NCBI GenBank assembly: GCA_016787565.1
Contig: JAEUUG010000015.1
Span: forward strand, 124,001 to 188,000
Length of the DNA: 64,000 nucleotides
Reading direction: 5' to 3'
Source of the DNA: Cyclobacteriaceae bacterium
GTDB lineage: Bacteria; Bacteroidota; Bacteroidia; Cytophagales; Cyclobacteriaceae
In this document: one piece after another, positions 35,651 through 44,793 of the stretch
Layout: each line of letters begins with the position of its first letter
Numbering within the stretch: position 1 is the stretch's first letter
Made by a program: the position numbers and the translations under genes
The notes under the pieces: generated by a model
The model's database searches: none
Told to the model about the DNA's origin: nothing
Seen by the model: only the letters and a program-made list of their open reading frames with translations

Positions 35651-37001
35651 ACGAAAAATATTGCTCTATTTTTCGCTCACCACAATTGTCGTGATGGGCA
35701 TCGCATGGATCTTCATCTACTCACTATTCTCCCAATATCGCGAAGAAGAATTTCAGCAACGCCAGAAGGATAAAATTATTTCCACTTTGCGGTTTCTGTC
35801 TGAAATCAGGGAAGCCGACAATGAATTGGTTGAGGCGCTTGACCGGCTTACCATTAACGACCTGTACAATGAAAAACTATTGATTTTTGACAAGCATAAA
35901 AAACTGATTTATAGTAGCATTGATGACACTCCCATACCGTTCTCAGCACAACTGTTAAACACCTTATCCGGTGAAAATCCATGGGTCGAAACGAAAGAAG
36001 GCCTCTATGATATAGTCGGAATATACTTTGAACAGGATGCGAGTATTTACTATGGCATTAGCAAAGCGTATGACACATTTGGATATACTAAGTTGAATTA
36101 TCTCAGGTATATCCTGATGGCAACATTCATTGGCATTTCAGTTAGTATAGTTCTTGTATCCTATTTCCTGGCACAAAGAATCACGCAACCCTTGTTGTTC
36201 ATTACCCGGAAAATTAACCGGTACAATTTTGACTCGGCATACGAGCCCATTGAAATCAAACCCTCCGGGGATGAAATAACCCAGTTGGCACAACAATTCA
36301 ACAAATTAATGAAACGCATGCATGAAGTTTTTGCATTTCAAAAGCATGCCATCCATCATATTTCACATGAGTTAAAAACACCGATTGCCATATTGGTATC
36401 GAACTTTGAGCGAATGGAAAAAGAAACCGATGAAAAAACTCTTCGGAAAATGCTGCTGCATCAAAAAGAAGATACGATGAGTCTGAGTGACGTCATCAAT
36501 TCGCTATTGGAAATCGCTAAAGCTGAATCCGGCAATATTCAATTTCAATCGCGCATCCGCATGGATGAACTGATTTTTGATTGTGCCAAAGAAGTAAACA
36601 AACTCTACGCTGATTTTACATTTGCCGTTGCGTATGCCAATACCGACAATGAAACAAATCCTGAGGTTACAGGTAACGAACGATTACTGAAAGCAGCTGT
36701 GATGAACCTGATGCTGAACTGTATTCAATATAGTAACGATAAAAAGGCAAACATTTCGATTTTGAACAGGGGTGCTATGCTGGAGGTAAATTTTGAGAAT
36801 TCAGGACAACCCATTGGCGAGCATGAACAGCAGTTTCTTTTTCAACATTTTTTCCGGGGCGAAAACAGCAAAGGAAAAAGAGGTTTTGGCCTGGGCCTTG
36901 TCTTCGCGCATAAGATATTGACCTTGCACCGGGGTTCCATCACTTATCAGTTTACTGAACCCGAAACCAACTGGTTTAAAATTATTTTACCCTTAAGCTA
37001 A
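35640..37001 (+). CDS. Sensor histidine kinase (CusS-like)
   Basis: A 453-residue membrane kinase. Two transmembrane helices (about 9-30 and 160-178) enclose a periplasmic sensor domain of about 130 residues. A HAMP region follows, then the HisKA helix with His243 in HHISHELKTPIAIL, the N-box MNLMLNCIQYS and the G-box GKRGFGLGLVFA. The start overlaps the regulator gene by 11 bases (an ATG at 35634 is also possible). The lack of recognisable Met/His metal clusters in the sensor domain leaves the ligand open. Confidence 0.94.
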   Translation: MGLKRKILLYFSLTTIVVMGIAWIFIYSLFSQYREEEFQQRQKDKIISTLRFLSEIREADNELVEALDRLTINDLYNEKLLIFDKHKKLIYSSIDDTPIPFSAQLLNTLSGENPWVETKEGLYDIVGIYFEQDASIYYGISKAYDTFGYTKLNYLRYILMATFIGISVSIVLVSYFLAQRITQPLLFITRKINRYNFDSAYEPIEIKPSGDEITQLAQQFNKLMKRMHEVFAFQKHAIHHISHELKTPIAILVSNFERMEKETDEKTLRKMLLHQKEDTMSLSDVINSLLEIAKAESGNIQFQSRIRMDELIFDCAKEVNKLYADFTFAVAYANTDNETNPEVTGNERLLKAAVMNLMLNCIQYSNDKKANISILNRGAMLEVNFENSGQPIGEHEQQFLFQHFFRGENSKGKRGFGLGLVFAHKILTLHRGSITYQFTEPETNWFKIILPLS

Positions 37002-37065
37002 AATTAAACGCCTTTAAGTTCTTTTTAAGGTGCTATGCTGGTTCTTCGTGCCTTTGATAAAAGGC

Positions 37066-38316
37066 ATGAACCTGAAGCATACTTTCCTTGTGGCTGGCCT
37101 ATGGTGTAGCGGTATCGTAAACGCTTATGATACACTAACGGTAAACCTCCGTCAAGCCGACAGTATTTTTATTCGCAATAATTATTACCTCCTGGCAGCT
37201 TCGATGAATGTGGAGGCGCAGCGTGCCCAGATCATGCAGGCCAAACTTTATCCCAACCCCGTTTTCACAGCCGATATCAATGCATACGATCCGGAGAATA
37301 ACAAAGCGTTTCATGTCGGCTCAACCGGGCAAAAAGTATTTCAATGGGAACAGCTCATTCTGCTGGGCGGCAAAAGAAAGCATGAAATAGAGCTAGCTAA
37401 AACCAATACAACCATAGCAGAACTGGAATTCCAACAACTGGTTTGGCGGTTGAAATTTCAGCTGCACAGTGATTTATTTTCGATTGGTCAGCAACAATTT
37501 CTACTCGGGAAATATAACAGTCAACTAGAACTGCTGGATACGTTATTGACAGCCTACGAATTCCAGGCGAACAAAGGAAATATTCCCTTAAAAGAGGTAG
37601 TCCGGTTGAAGGGAGCCTACCTGAAATTGAATAATGATCGGGCCGAACTGCTAAAGGAATTTTATGAAACCCAATCGAATCTGCAAACCCTATTACAAAC
37701 CCAATCGCTGATTGAATTTCAATTCTCGGAAAATGAAATCACGAAGTACATCAAAGATATTTCGTTGGTACAAATCAAAGAGGAAGCATTGATCAATCGT
37801 CCGGATTACCGCATTGTTCAACAAGACAATGAATTGGCGCAACAATATTTTACGTATCAGAAAAGTCTTGCCGTACCCGATATCAATCTTTTTGCATCGT
37901 ACGATCAGCGTGGCGGAGCATTCACTAACCAACTCAATGCCGGTATTGCTATTCCGATTCCGCTGTGGCACCGCAACCAGGGCAATATCAAGTCCTCGCA
38001 GTTTAAAATTAAAGAATCAGCCTATAGGGTACAGGCTATGCAGGCAGAGATCATGAGCAGTTTGCAAAATGACTATGCTTTTTATAAACAAACCGTATCC
38101 GAGTATCAAAAAGCAACCCGGCTATATAATGAAGATTTTGAAATAACTGTAAAAGGCATGACCGATAATTTTCAAAAACGCAATGTTTCCATTGTTGAGT
38201 TTGTCGATTTTTTTGAAGCCTACAACACCGTACTGACGGAACTCACGCGGATTAAAACACAACTTGTTATTTCAGGAGAACACCTGAATCTGCTCACTGG
38301 AAAAGAACTTTACTGA
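37066..38316 (+). CDS. TolC-family outer-membrane efflux protein (CusC/CzcC-like)
   Basis: A 416-residue outer-membrane channel component. The ATG at 37066 gives the signal peptide MNLKHTFLVAGLWCSGIVNA; a GTG at 37030 is less likely. The two repeated alpha-barrel/beta-strand halves have the typical AKLYPNPVFTADI and AGIAIPIPLWHRNQGNI segments. It would link with the periplasmic adaptor and RND pump encoded next to export metal ions across both membranes. Its stop codon overlaps the adaptor start (TGATG). Confidence 0.92.
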   Translation: MNLKHTFLVAGLWCSGIVNAYDTLTVNLRQADSIFIRNNYYLLAASMNVEAQRAQIMQAKLYPNPVFTADINAYDPENNKAFHVGSTGQKVFQWEQLILLGGKRKHEIELAKTNTTIAELEFQQLVWRLKFQLHSDLFSIGQQQFLLGKYNSQLELLDTLLTAYEFQANKGNIPLKEVVRLKGAYLKLNNDRAELLKEFYETQSNLQTLLQTQSLIEFQFSENEITKYIKDISLVQIKEEALINRPDYRIVQQDNELAQQYFTYQKSLAVPDINLFASYDQRGGAFTNQLNAGIAIPIPLWHRNQGNIKSSQFKIKESAYRVQAMQAEIMSSLQNDYAFYKQTVSEYQKATRLYNEDFEITVKGMTDNFQKRNVSIVEFVDFFEAYNTVLTELTRIKTQLVISGEHLNLLTGKELY

Positions 38317-39431
38317 TGAAAACGCTACCAACTCCACGCACAAAAGTAATGCCCGGAATTTTCAGCATCACAATAGCATGCCTTACCCTCACCGCTATTG
38401 GTTGTAAAGAAAATATAGTCGAAGAAAAGATCACTGCTTTTTCAATGAGCGACACCATGATGGCACGGTGTGAATTTGTAAAGGCCCGACTCGAAGAGGT
38501 TAAAAATGAAATACGCCTGTTCGGAAAGATTACGGCCGACAATAATAAAATGGCGCAGGTGTATCCCATTGTAAGCGGAGTAGTCACATCCATCCATGTT
38601 GAACTGGGTGATTACGTAAAGCAGGGGCAGGTTTTAGCCAGCATTCAAAGCAGCGAAGTCGCCACCTTTCAAAAAGAAAAACTGGATGCTTTAAATGATG
38701 TTGCTATTGCCGAGAAAAACCTACAGGTGGCAAATGATCTTTTCGAGGGCAAACTGAATTCGGAGAAAGATGTTTCGGCTGCAGAACGTGAACTCGAAAA
38801 GGCAAAGGCAGAACTCGCCAGGATCAATGAAATCTATACCATTTACAACCTGAAAAGTGGCTCTGTTTTTAATGTGGTTGCGCCTATAAGTGGATTTGTT
38901 GTCACCAAAAAAATCAACCAAAATGAACAGATCAGAATTGATAATACAGAACCGGTTTTTTCGATTGCCGATATCAATGAAGTTTGGGCACTGGCCAACG
39001 TTAATGAAAGTGATATTGCGAAAATCCAGGTTGGTTACGATGTCACCGTGCGCACCCTCGCCTTTCCCGAACAGCCGTTCACCGGAAAGATTGATAAAAT
39101 ATTTAATGCCATCGATCCACAAACGAAGTCCATGAAGGTTCGGGTTAAAATTCCCAACACCGATTTAAAACTAAAACCGGAAATGAACTGCACTGTGAGT
39201 GTGCACTTTACCAATCAGCAAAAATTGATTGCCATTCCTGCGGCCGCCATCATTTTTGACAAGAGCAAACACTGGGTTATGGTTTTTAAAGACCGTCATA
39301 ATATTGAGACGCGCAGGATTGAACCCGTTAGCCAATTGGGTGAAACTTCGTACATCAAAAGCGGAGTGTCCGAAGGTGAAACAGTAATTGCCAAAAACGG
39401 ATTGTTGATCTATGATGCCCTAAATGATTAA
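38316..39431 (+). CDS. RND efflux periplasmic adaptor lipoprotein (CusB/CzcB-like)
   Basis: A 371-residue membrane-fusion protein. The N-terminus has a lipobox ending at Cys30 (TAIGC). The lipoyl-type half-motifs (VVTSIHVELGDYVKQGQVLASI and VVAPISGFVV), a helical hairpin between them, and a beta-barrel domain with ALANVNESDIAKIQVG follow. It bridges the TolC-like channel and the pump. It overlaps the upstream stop by one base and lies 6 bases before the pump gene. Confidence 0.93.
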   Translation: MKTLPTPRTKVMPGIFSITIACLTLTAIGCKENIVEEKITAFSMSDTMMARCEFVKARLEEVKNEIRLFGKITADNNKMAQVYPIVSGVVTSIHVELGDYVKQGQVLASIQSSEVATFQKEKLDALNDVAIAEKNLQVANDLFEGKLNSEKDVSAAERELEKAKAELARINEIYTIYNLKSGSVFNVVAPISGFVVTKKINQNEQIRIDNTEPVFSIADINEVWALANVNESDIAKIQVGYDVTVRTLAFPEQPFTGKIDKIFNAIDPQTKSMKVRVKIPNTDLKLKPEMNCTVSVHFTNQQKLIAIPAAAIIFDKSKHWVMVFKDRHNIETRRIEPVSQLGETSYIKSGVSEGETVIAKNGLLIYDALND

Positions 39432-39437
39432 GAGGTC

Positions 39438-42400
39438 ATGAATAGTTTTATCAAGAACATCATCAGCTTTTCGCTCAAAAACAAATTCTTCACTTTTTTC
39501 TGGGTTTCCCTTTTGGTGATTGCCGGTACAATCAGTTTCGTGAAGATTCCGATTGAAGCCTTTCCGGATGTAACCAATACACAAATTATCATTGTTACCG
39601 AATGGAACGGCCGCAGTGCCGAAGAGGTGGAGCGTTTTGTAACCACGCCCATTGAAATTGCCATGAACAGTGTGCAACGAAAAACAAATGTGCGCAGCAT
39701 CACCATGTTTGGGTTGTCGGTAATCAAAATTATTTTTGAAGATGATGTAGAAGATTTTTTTGCACGGCAACAGGTTAATAACCAGCTTCAAAATGTACAG
39801 TTACCCGAAGGTGTCGATCCGGATGTGCAGCCACCGTATGGTCCAACCGGTGAAATTTTCCGTTATGTTCTGCGAAGCGATCAGCGCGATACACGCGATC
39901 TCCTCACCATACAGAATTGGGTGATCGACCGTGAACTCCGCAGGGTTCCGGGTGTTGCCGATGTTGTAGCCTTTGGTGGGCAGGAAAAAATTTATGAGAT
40001 ATCGGTTGATCCGGTAAAGCTTCAGCAATACGATCTTACACCACTTGAACTTTATGAAGCCGTTAGTAAATCCAATCTCAACGTAGGTGGAGACGTTATT
40101 GAAAAAAACGGACAGGCATTTGTCGTGCGGGGCATTGGTCTGCTCGATAGTAAAAAAGATATTGAAAATACCATTGTTGATATTTTCAATGGCAATCCGC
40201 TGCTGGTCAAAAATGTTGCCACGGTTCAGGAGGGCAGTGCTCCACGTGTCGGCCAGGTTGGTCTAAACGAAAACGATGACGTAGTGGAAGGTATCCTGGT
40301 GATGCGCAAAGGTGAAAACCCAAGCGAAGTGCTGGCGCGCGTCAAAGAAAAAATTGAAGAACTCAATACCAGTATCCTCCCATCGGATGTACAAATGGAA
40401 ACCTTCTACGACCGTGATAACCTGATGGCCTATTGCACCAAAACGGTCATGCACAACCTGATAGAAGGTATTATTCTGGTTACAGTCATTGTATTTGTTT
40501 TTATGGCCGACTGGCGTACCACGGTGATTGTCGCCATTGTTATTCCCCTCTCGCTGCTCTTTGCATTTTTAATGCTTCACCTGAAAGGCATGAGTGCAAA
40601 CCTCCTTTCTCTGGGTGCTATTGACTTTGGCATTATCATCGATGGCGCGGTGGTAATGGTAGAAGGCATCTTTGTTGCACTCGACCATGAAGCGCACAAA
40701 CAGGGCATGGAACGTTTCAACCGGCTGGCGAAGGCCGGACTGATTCGTACCACCGGCATTCAAATGGGTAAGGCTATCTTCTTTTCCAAACTGATTATCA
40801 TATCGGCACTGCTTCCAATTTTTGCCTTTGAAAAAGTGGAAGGCAAAATGTTTTCACCATTGGCTTATACACTCGGGTTCGCGTTATTGGGAGCGCTTAT
40901 TTTCACCCTCACCCTTGTTCCGGTTTTATGCTCCATGCTGCTCAATAAAAATGTCCGGGAGAAAGAAAATTTTTTTACGCGTTTCGTCAATCAAACCGTG
41001 GCAAATGGATTTAACTGGACCTTTGGTAATAAAAAATTAACACTCCTCATCGCAACCGCGTGCTTTGTGCTGACCATTTTTTCAACGCGCTGGCTGGGTA
41101 CTGAATTCCTACCGCAGCTCAACGAGGGTGCGTTATGGGTAGAAGCTAAAATGCCCATGAGTTATTCGTTGCCAAAAACCGTTGACATGGTGAGTGTTCT
41201 CCGTCAAGAACTTATGAAGTTCCCGGAAGTGAATGGTGTACTCTCCCAAACCGGAAGAAGTAATGATGGCACAGACCCCAGTGGATTTTATTATGTACAG
41301 ATGCAGGTGAACCTGAAACCAAAAGAAAAATGGGAACGAAAAATATCATTGGATGAACTGGTGAATGAAATGGATGTTCAACTTAAAAACTACCAGGGCA
41401 TCAACTACAACTATTCCCAGCCAATCATTGACAATGTGGCCGAAGCTGTTGCCGGGATGAATGCCTCCAATGCTGTAAAAATTTATGGCGACAACCTTGA
41501 TAAACTGGATGAACTGGCCAATCAGGTAATCGCTCAGATTGAAAATGTTCCGGGCATAAAAGACGTTGGTATTCTCCGAAACATCGGCCAGCCCGAAATC
41601 AGCGTTCTCCTTGATGAAGAAAAAATGGCTATTTATGGCATTACAAAAGCTGAAGCACAGGCCGTGATTGAAATGGCCATTGGCGGAAAAACGGCCACAC
41701 AAAAGTACGAGGGTGAACAAAAATTTGATGTACGCATCCGTTACGAAAAAGATTTCAGAAAGAATGAAGATGACATCATGAGGCTAATGATCCCCACCAT
41801 CACCGGCAATCGAATACCGCTAAAAGAGGTGGCTACCATTTCTCAAATCACCGGGCCTGCTTTCATCTATCGCGACAATACAAAACGATTTATTGGTGTC
41901 AAGTTTTCCGTTCGCGAACGCGATCTCGGCAGCACCATTGCCGAAGCCCAACGAAACGTTGAAAAAAACATTCAATTGCCTACCGGTTACCGCATGGGCT
42001 GGACAGGCGAGTTTGAAAATCAGGTGCGGGCCAGTCATCGCCTCTCGCAGGTTGTGCCGCTCAGCCTGATCCTCATTTTCGTGCTGCTCTTTATTATGTT
42101 CAACAATGCAAAGGATGCGGCCTATGTACTGATCAATGTTCCCTTTGCATTGATTGGCGGAATTCTGGCGCTGCACCTCACCGGAATTAATTTTGGTATC
42201 TCAGCCGGAGTTGGTTTCATTGCTTTATTTGGCATTTGCGTTCAAAATGGAGTCATCCTGATTTCTGAATTTCACAAGCAGGCTAAAACAACAGACGACT
42301 TAAACCAGGCCATCATCAATGCAGTAAAAGTGCGAATCCGCCCGGTGGTAATGACCGCGCTCATGGCTGCCATCGGACTCTTTCCGGCTGCAATCAGCAC

Positions 42401-42554
42401 CGGTATTGGTTCTGAAAGTCAAAAACCGTTAGCCATTGTCATTATTGGCGGACTCGTAACAGCCACAGTATTTACCCTGCTTGTTTTTCCGATCATCTAC
42501 CACAAGGCATTACATTTACGGGAAACCAAAAAGAATAGAAGAGCAATAGCCTGA
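39438..42554 (+). CDS. Heavy-metal efflux RND pump (CusA/CzcA family)
   Basis: A 1038-residue inner-membrane proton antiporter with 12 helices and two large periplasmic loops. The heavy-metal RND signature in helix 4 is present: DFGIIIDGAVVMVE, giving the Asp-x5-Asp-x6-Glu relay. The N-terminus (FVKIPIEAFPDVTNTQI) and IPLSLLFAFLMLHL are also typical. Whether it exports monovalent Cu/Ag or divalent Co/Zn/Cd was not resolved. Together with the two-component system it forms a complete efflux module. Confidence 0.95.
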   Translation: MNSFIKNIISFSLKNKFFTFFWVSLLVIAGTISFVKIPIEAFPDVTNTQIIIVTEWNGRSAEEVERFVTTPIEIAMNSVQRKTNVRSITMFGLSVIKIIFEDDVEDFFARQQVNNQLQNVQLPEGVDPDVQPPYGPTGEIFRYVLRSDQRDTRDLLTIQNWVIDRELRRVPGVADVVAFGGQEKIYEISVDPVKLQQYDLTPLELYEAVSKSNLNVGGDVIEKNGQAFVVRGIGLLDSKKDIENTIVDIFNGNPLLVKNVATVQEGSAPRVGQVGLNENDDVVEGILVMRKGENPSEVLARVKEKIEELNTSILPSDVQMETFYDRDNLMAYCTKTVMHNLIEGIILVTVIVFVFMADWRTTVIVAIVIPLSLLFAFLMLHLKGMSANLLSLGAIDFGIIIDGAVVMVEGIFVALDHEAHKQGMERFNRLAKAGLIRTTGIQMGKAIFFSKLIIISALLPIFAFEKVEGKMFSPLAYTLGFALLGALIFTLTLVPVLCSMLLNKNVREKENFFTRFVNQTVANGFNWTFGNKKLTLLIATACFVLTIFSTRWLGTEFLPQLNEGALWVEAKMPMSYSLPKTVDMVSVLRQELMKFPEVNGVLSQTGRSNDGTDPSGFYYVQMQVNLKPKEKWERKISLDELVNEMDVQLKNYQGINYNYSQPIIDNVAEAVAGMNASNAVKIYGDNLDKLDELANQVIAQIENVPGIKDVGILRNIGQPEISVLLDEEKMAIYGITKAEAQAVIEMAIGGKTATQKYEGEQKFDVRIRYEKDFRKNEDDIMRLMIPTITGNRIPLKEVATISQITGPAFIYRDNTKRFIGVKFSVRERDLGSTIAEAQRNVEKNIQLPTGYRMGWTGEFENQVRASHRLSQVVPLSLILIFVLLFIMFNNAKDAAYVLINVPFALIGGILALHLTGINFGISAGVGFIALFGICVQNGVILISEFHKQAKTTDDLNQAIINAVKVRIRPVVMTALMAAIGLFPAAISTGIGSESQKPLAIVIIGGLVTATVFTLLVFPIIYHKALHLRETKKNRRAIA

Positions 42555-42577
42555 TCTACCGAAAAAAATAGTTCGAC

Positions 42578-43102
42578 ATGAAGAAGTTATCCCTTGTTCT
42601 CATCATGCTCTGCGTCATGACGCCAAAAGCCAGTTCCATTTCTTTTGCCCAATCCAGTTCAAGAAATAACAGGGTTACATCAGCGAGCGGAATTTACCTC
42701 ACGCTTAAAAATCTGCAGGAAGACAGTATTTCCTTTTTCAGTTCGACTCCATCCAGCACGAGCCTTCGCGTAACAATTGACCATGATATTATTCTCGAAC
42801 AAAACGGAAACCCCATAACCTTCGCTTTCGGCACCATTGCCGGATATATCAATAATGGTGAACGATACCGTGCCTATGGTAACAAAAAGAAACCCGGTGG
42901 TTTTGGTTATTACAAAATTCTGATGGAGGAAGATTTGATTTTCTATTCAAAAAAAGCAATGGCACCAAAATCAGGGAACCCCATGTTTTACTATTACAGT
43001 GATACGCTATATGGTCCGCTTCACCGGATCAAACAAGGTGAGCTAAAAAAATATGCCGAACACTATCCCGCCTTTGCCGCGTGTTTGGATAACAAAAATT
43101 AA
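42578..43102 (+). CDS. Secreted protein of unknown function after the RND operon
   Basis: A 174-residue exported protein (signal peptide in the first 24 residues, MKKLSLVLIMLCVMTPKASS). The mature part is beta-rich and ends with two cysteine-poor, tyrosine-rich segments (FGYYKILMEEDLIFYSKK, FYYYSDTLYG). No His/Met/Cys-rich metal motif is visible. It starts 23 bases after the pump gene on the same strand and may be co-transcribed, so a metal-related periplasmic role is possible but unsupported. It converges on the pigment operon with a 15-base gap. Confidence 0.7.
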   Translation: MKKLSLVLIMLCVMTPKASSISFAQSSSRNNRVTSASGIYLTLKNLQEDSISFFSSTPSSTSLRVTIDHDIILEQNGNPITFAFGTIAGYINNGERYRAYGNKKKPGGFGYYKILMEEDLIFYSKKAMAPKSGNPMFYYYSDTLYGPLHRIKQGELKKYAEHYPAFAACLDNKN

Positions 43103-43117
43103 TGATGAATTTATGGG

Positions 43118-44422
43118 CTAATTGATTTTACGATTATCCACAAAGCGTTTTGCTTTTCTGTCTGCTTTTCCCTTTTGCATCAGTTCCAATTCGGGCAAAG
43201 TGATAATTTTTATTTCCGGAACAACACGCAACCGCGACTGAAATGCCGATCGCAGGTTCTTCTCAACATCCATTACATCATGATCACCACAATACACATG
43301 AATCCGAAGTTCATCGGTATCCAATACACCTGTAAATGCTTCGGCTACAAAGTCGTGCACACCTTCAACCTGCTGAAGTATCTCAAAAATTCCGGAAGGG
43401 TAAAGCGTTGTTCCCTTGAGCTTAATCATATGTTGTTTCCTTCCGATTACCGGACCAAGTCGCAACGTTGTTCGTCCGCACGCACATATTTCATTGTGTG
43501 CCTTTGCGATATCTCCGGTCTTATAACGCAGCAGCGGCATACCCTCCACGCCTAGGGTTGTAATCGTAACTTCTCCCGGTTCTCCGGGTGCAACCGGATA
43601 GTTATGGTCATTCAGTAATTCTACAATAACTAATTCAGGATGATGGTGCCCACCCTTTCCATCACTACATTCCGTGAAGGCCGTCTGCATTTCGGTAGAA
43701 GCATACGTACTGAACAAGTGGATATTCCAGACATCTTTTATTTTCTTTCCTATTGTGTTCAGTTCAAAATTCTGCGTGCGGATGTTTTCTCCTATACACA
43801 CAGCGCTCGTCACAGAAGATGTATTGAGATCAATGCCGTGCTGTTGAGCAAACTCGATCAGCTTGAGCAGAAACGAAGGAACAGCCACCAATACCGTTGG
43901 TTGTATCCGTTGAATGGTTTCCCATTGGAGTGCAGGCAATCCCGGCCCAACGCGAATAAGACCTGCCCCTAATTTTCGAATACCTTCGTAATAGGCTATG
44001 CCTGCCATAAACTGGCGATCGAGGGTCAACATAAGTTGATAAATATCATCCGCTGTTCCACCCGCACCGGCAAATGAAATAAATTCGTTGTACGCCAGCC
44101 GCTGAACATCGTTTTCTGTCAGGGCTATCATCACCGGTTTACCGAGCGTTCCCGAAGTGCTGGTATACTCCACGATCTGGTTTCTTGGAACACACAGAAA
44201 ATCCCAATTATACTGTTGCAGATCATCTTTTGTGGTCGGGGGAATGAGAACCAAATCGTCCACACTGGTAATACGACTCACTGAAATCTGATGCTGATCA
44301 AAATGCCGCTGATAAAAAGGTGAGTGTTTTGAAAGATAGTGCAGCAACACATTCAACCTTTCCTGTTGAAAAGATTTGATCGCCTCACGCGACTGAAATT
44401 CAATATCCGGAATACTGTTCAT
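43118..44422 (-). CDS. Aryl-acid adenylate-forming ligase (PaaK/phenylacetate-CoA ligase family)
   Basis: A 434-residue member of the adenylate-forming enzymes. The ATG at 44422 overlaps the acpS stop (ATGA). Motifs are YTSTSGTLGKPV (phosphate loop), FSTYASTEMQ, LLRYKTGDIA and a C-terminal KADRKAKRFVD tail in place of the usual Lys motif. In flexirubin and aryl-polyene pathways such enzymes activate an aromatic acid starter (for example 4-hydroxycinnamate) and load it on an ACP; substrate specificity here is inferred. It is the last gene of the operon. Confidence 0.86.
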   Translation of the reverse strand: MNSIPDIEFQSREAIKSFQQERLNVLLHYLSKHSPFYQRHFDQHQISVSRITSVDDLVLIPPTTKDDLQQYNWDFLCVPRNQIVEYTSTSGTLGKPVMIALTENDVQRLAYNEFISFAGAGGTADDIYQLMLTLDRQFMAGIAYYEGIRKLGAGLIRVGPGLPALQWETIQRIQPTVLVAVPSFLLKLIEFAQQHGIDLNTSSVTSAVCIGENIRTQNFELNTIGKKIKDVWNIHLFSTYASTEMQTAFTECSDGKGGHHHPELVIVELLNDHNYPVAPGEPGEVTITTLGVEGMPLLRYKTGDIAKAHNEICACGRTTLRLGPVIGRKQHMIKLKGTTLYPSGIFEILQQVEGVHDFVAEAFTGVLDTDELRIHVYCGDHDVMDVEKNLRSAFQSRLRVVPEIKIITLPELELMQKGKADRKAKRFVDNRKIN

Positions 44423-44793
44423 TGTTCTACAATAACTACTGCACACGCCATGGCCTTTACATGTGTGATGGAGAGATGTATTTTATTCCAACCTTGTTGA
44501 CGGGCATGCTGTGCGAAAATTCCGGACAACACAATCTCCGGCTTACCGGCTGAATCATGCACCACTTCCACGTGCGACAGATTATGTCCCAATGTCAAAC
44601 CCATTCCCGTTGCCTTCAGAAACGCTTCTTTGGCTGCAAAGCGTGCCGCATAATGTTGTGCTTTTATCTTCTTTGTTTCACAAAATGCAATTTCCCCTTC
44701 CGAAAATAATTTCTCCTTAAAACCGTTCTCCTTCATGATCTTTTCAGCGATCCTGTCCACTTCCACCATATCGATACCAATGCCGGCTATCAT
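44419..44793 (-). CDS. acpS: Holo-[acyl-carrier-protein] synthase (4'-phosphopantetheinyl transferase)
   Basis: A 124-residue AcpS-type enzyme that adds the phosphopantetheine arm to ACP. The two magnesium-binding motifs are GIDMVEVDRI (Asp8) and FAAKEAFLKA, with SEGEIAFC between them. It overlaps the ligase start by 4 bases, and its start overlaps the upstream C45-family gene stop by 4 bases. Within this operon it probably activates the pathway's own ACP, though it may be the cell's general AcpS. Confidence 0.94.
   Translation of the reverse strand: MIAGIGIDMVEVDRIAEKIMKENGFKEKLFSEGEIAFCETKKIKAQHYAARFAAKEAFLKATGMGLTLGHNLSHVEVVHDSAGKPEIVLSGIFAQHARQQGWNKIHLSITHVKAMACAVVIVEQ

Noticed and set aside
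39420-39791. A 123-codon antisense frame over the start of the RND pump gene.
   Set aside because: No independent support; it lies fully opposite a conserved gene.
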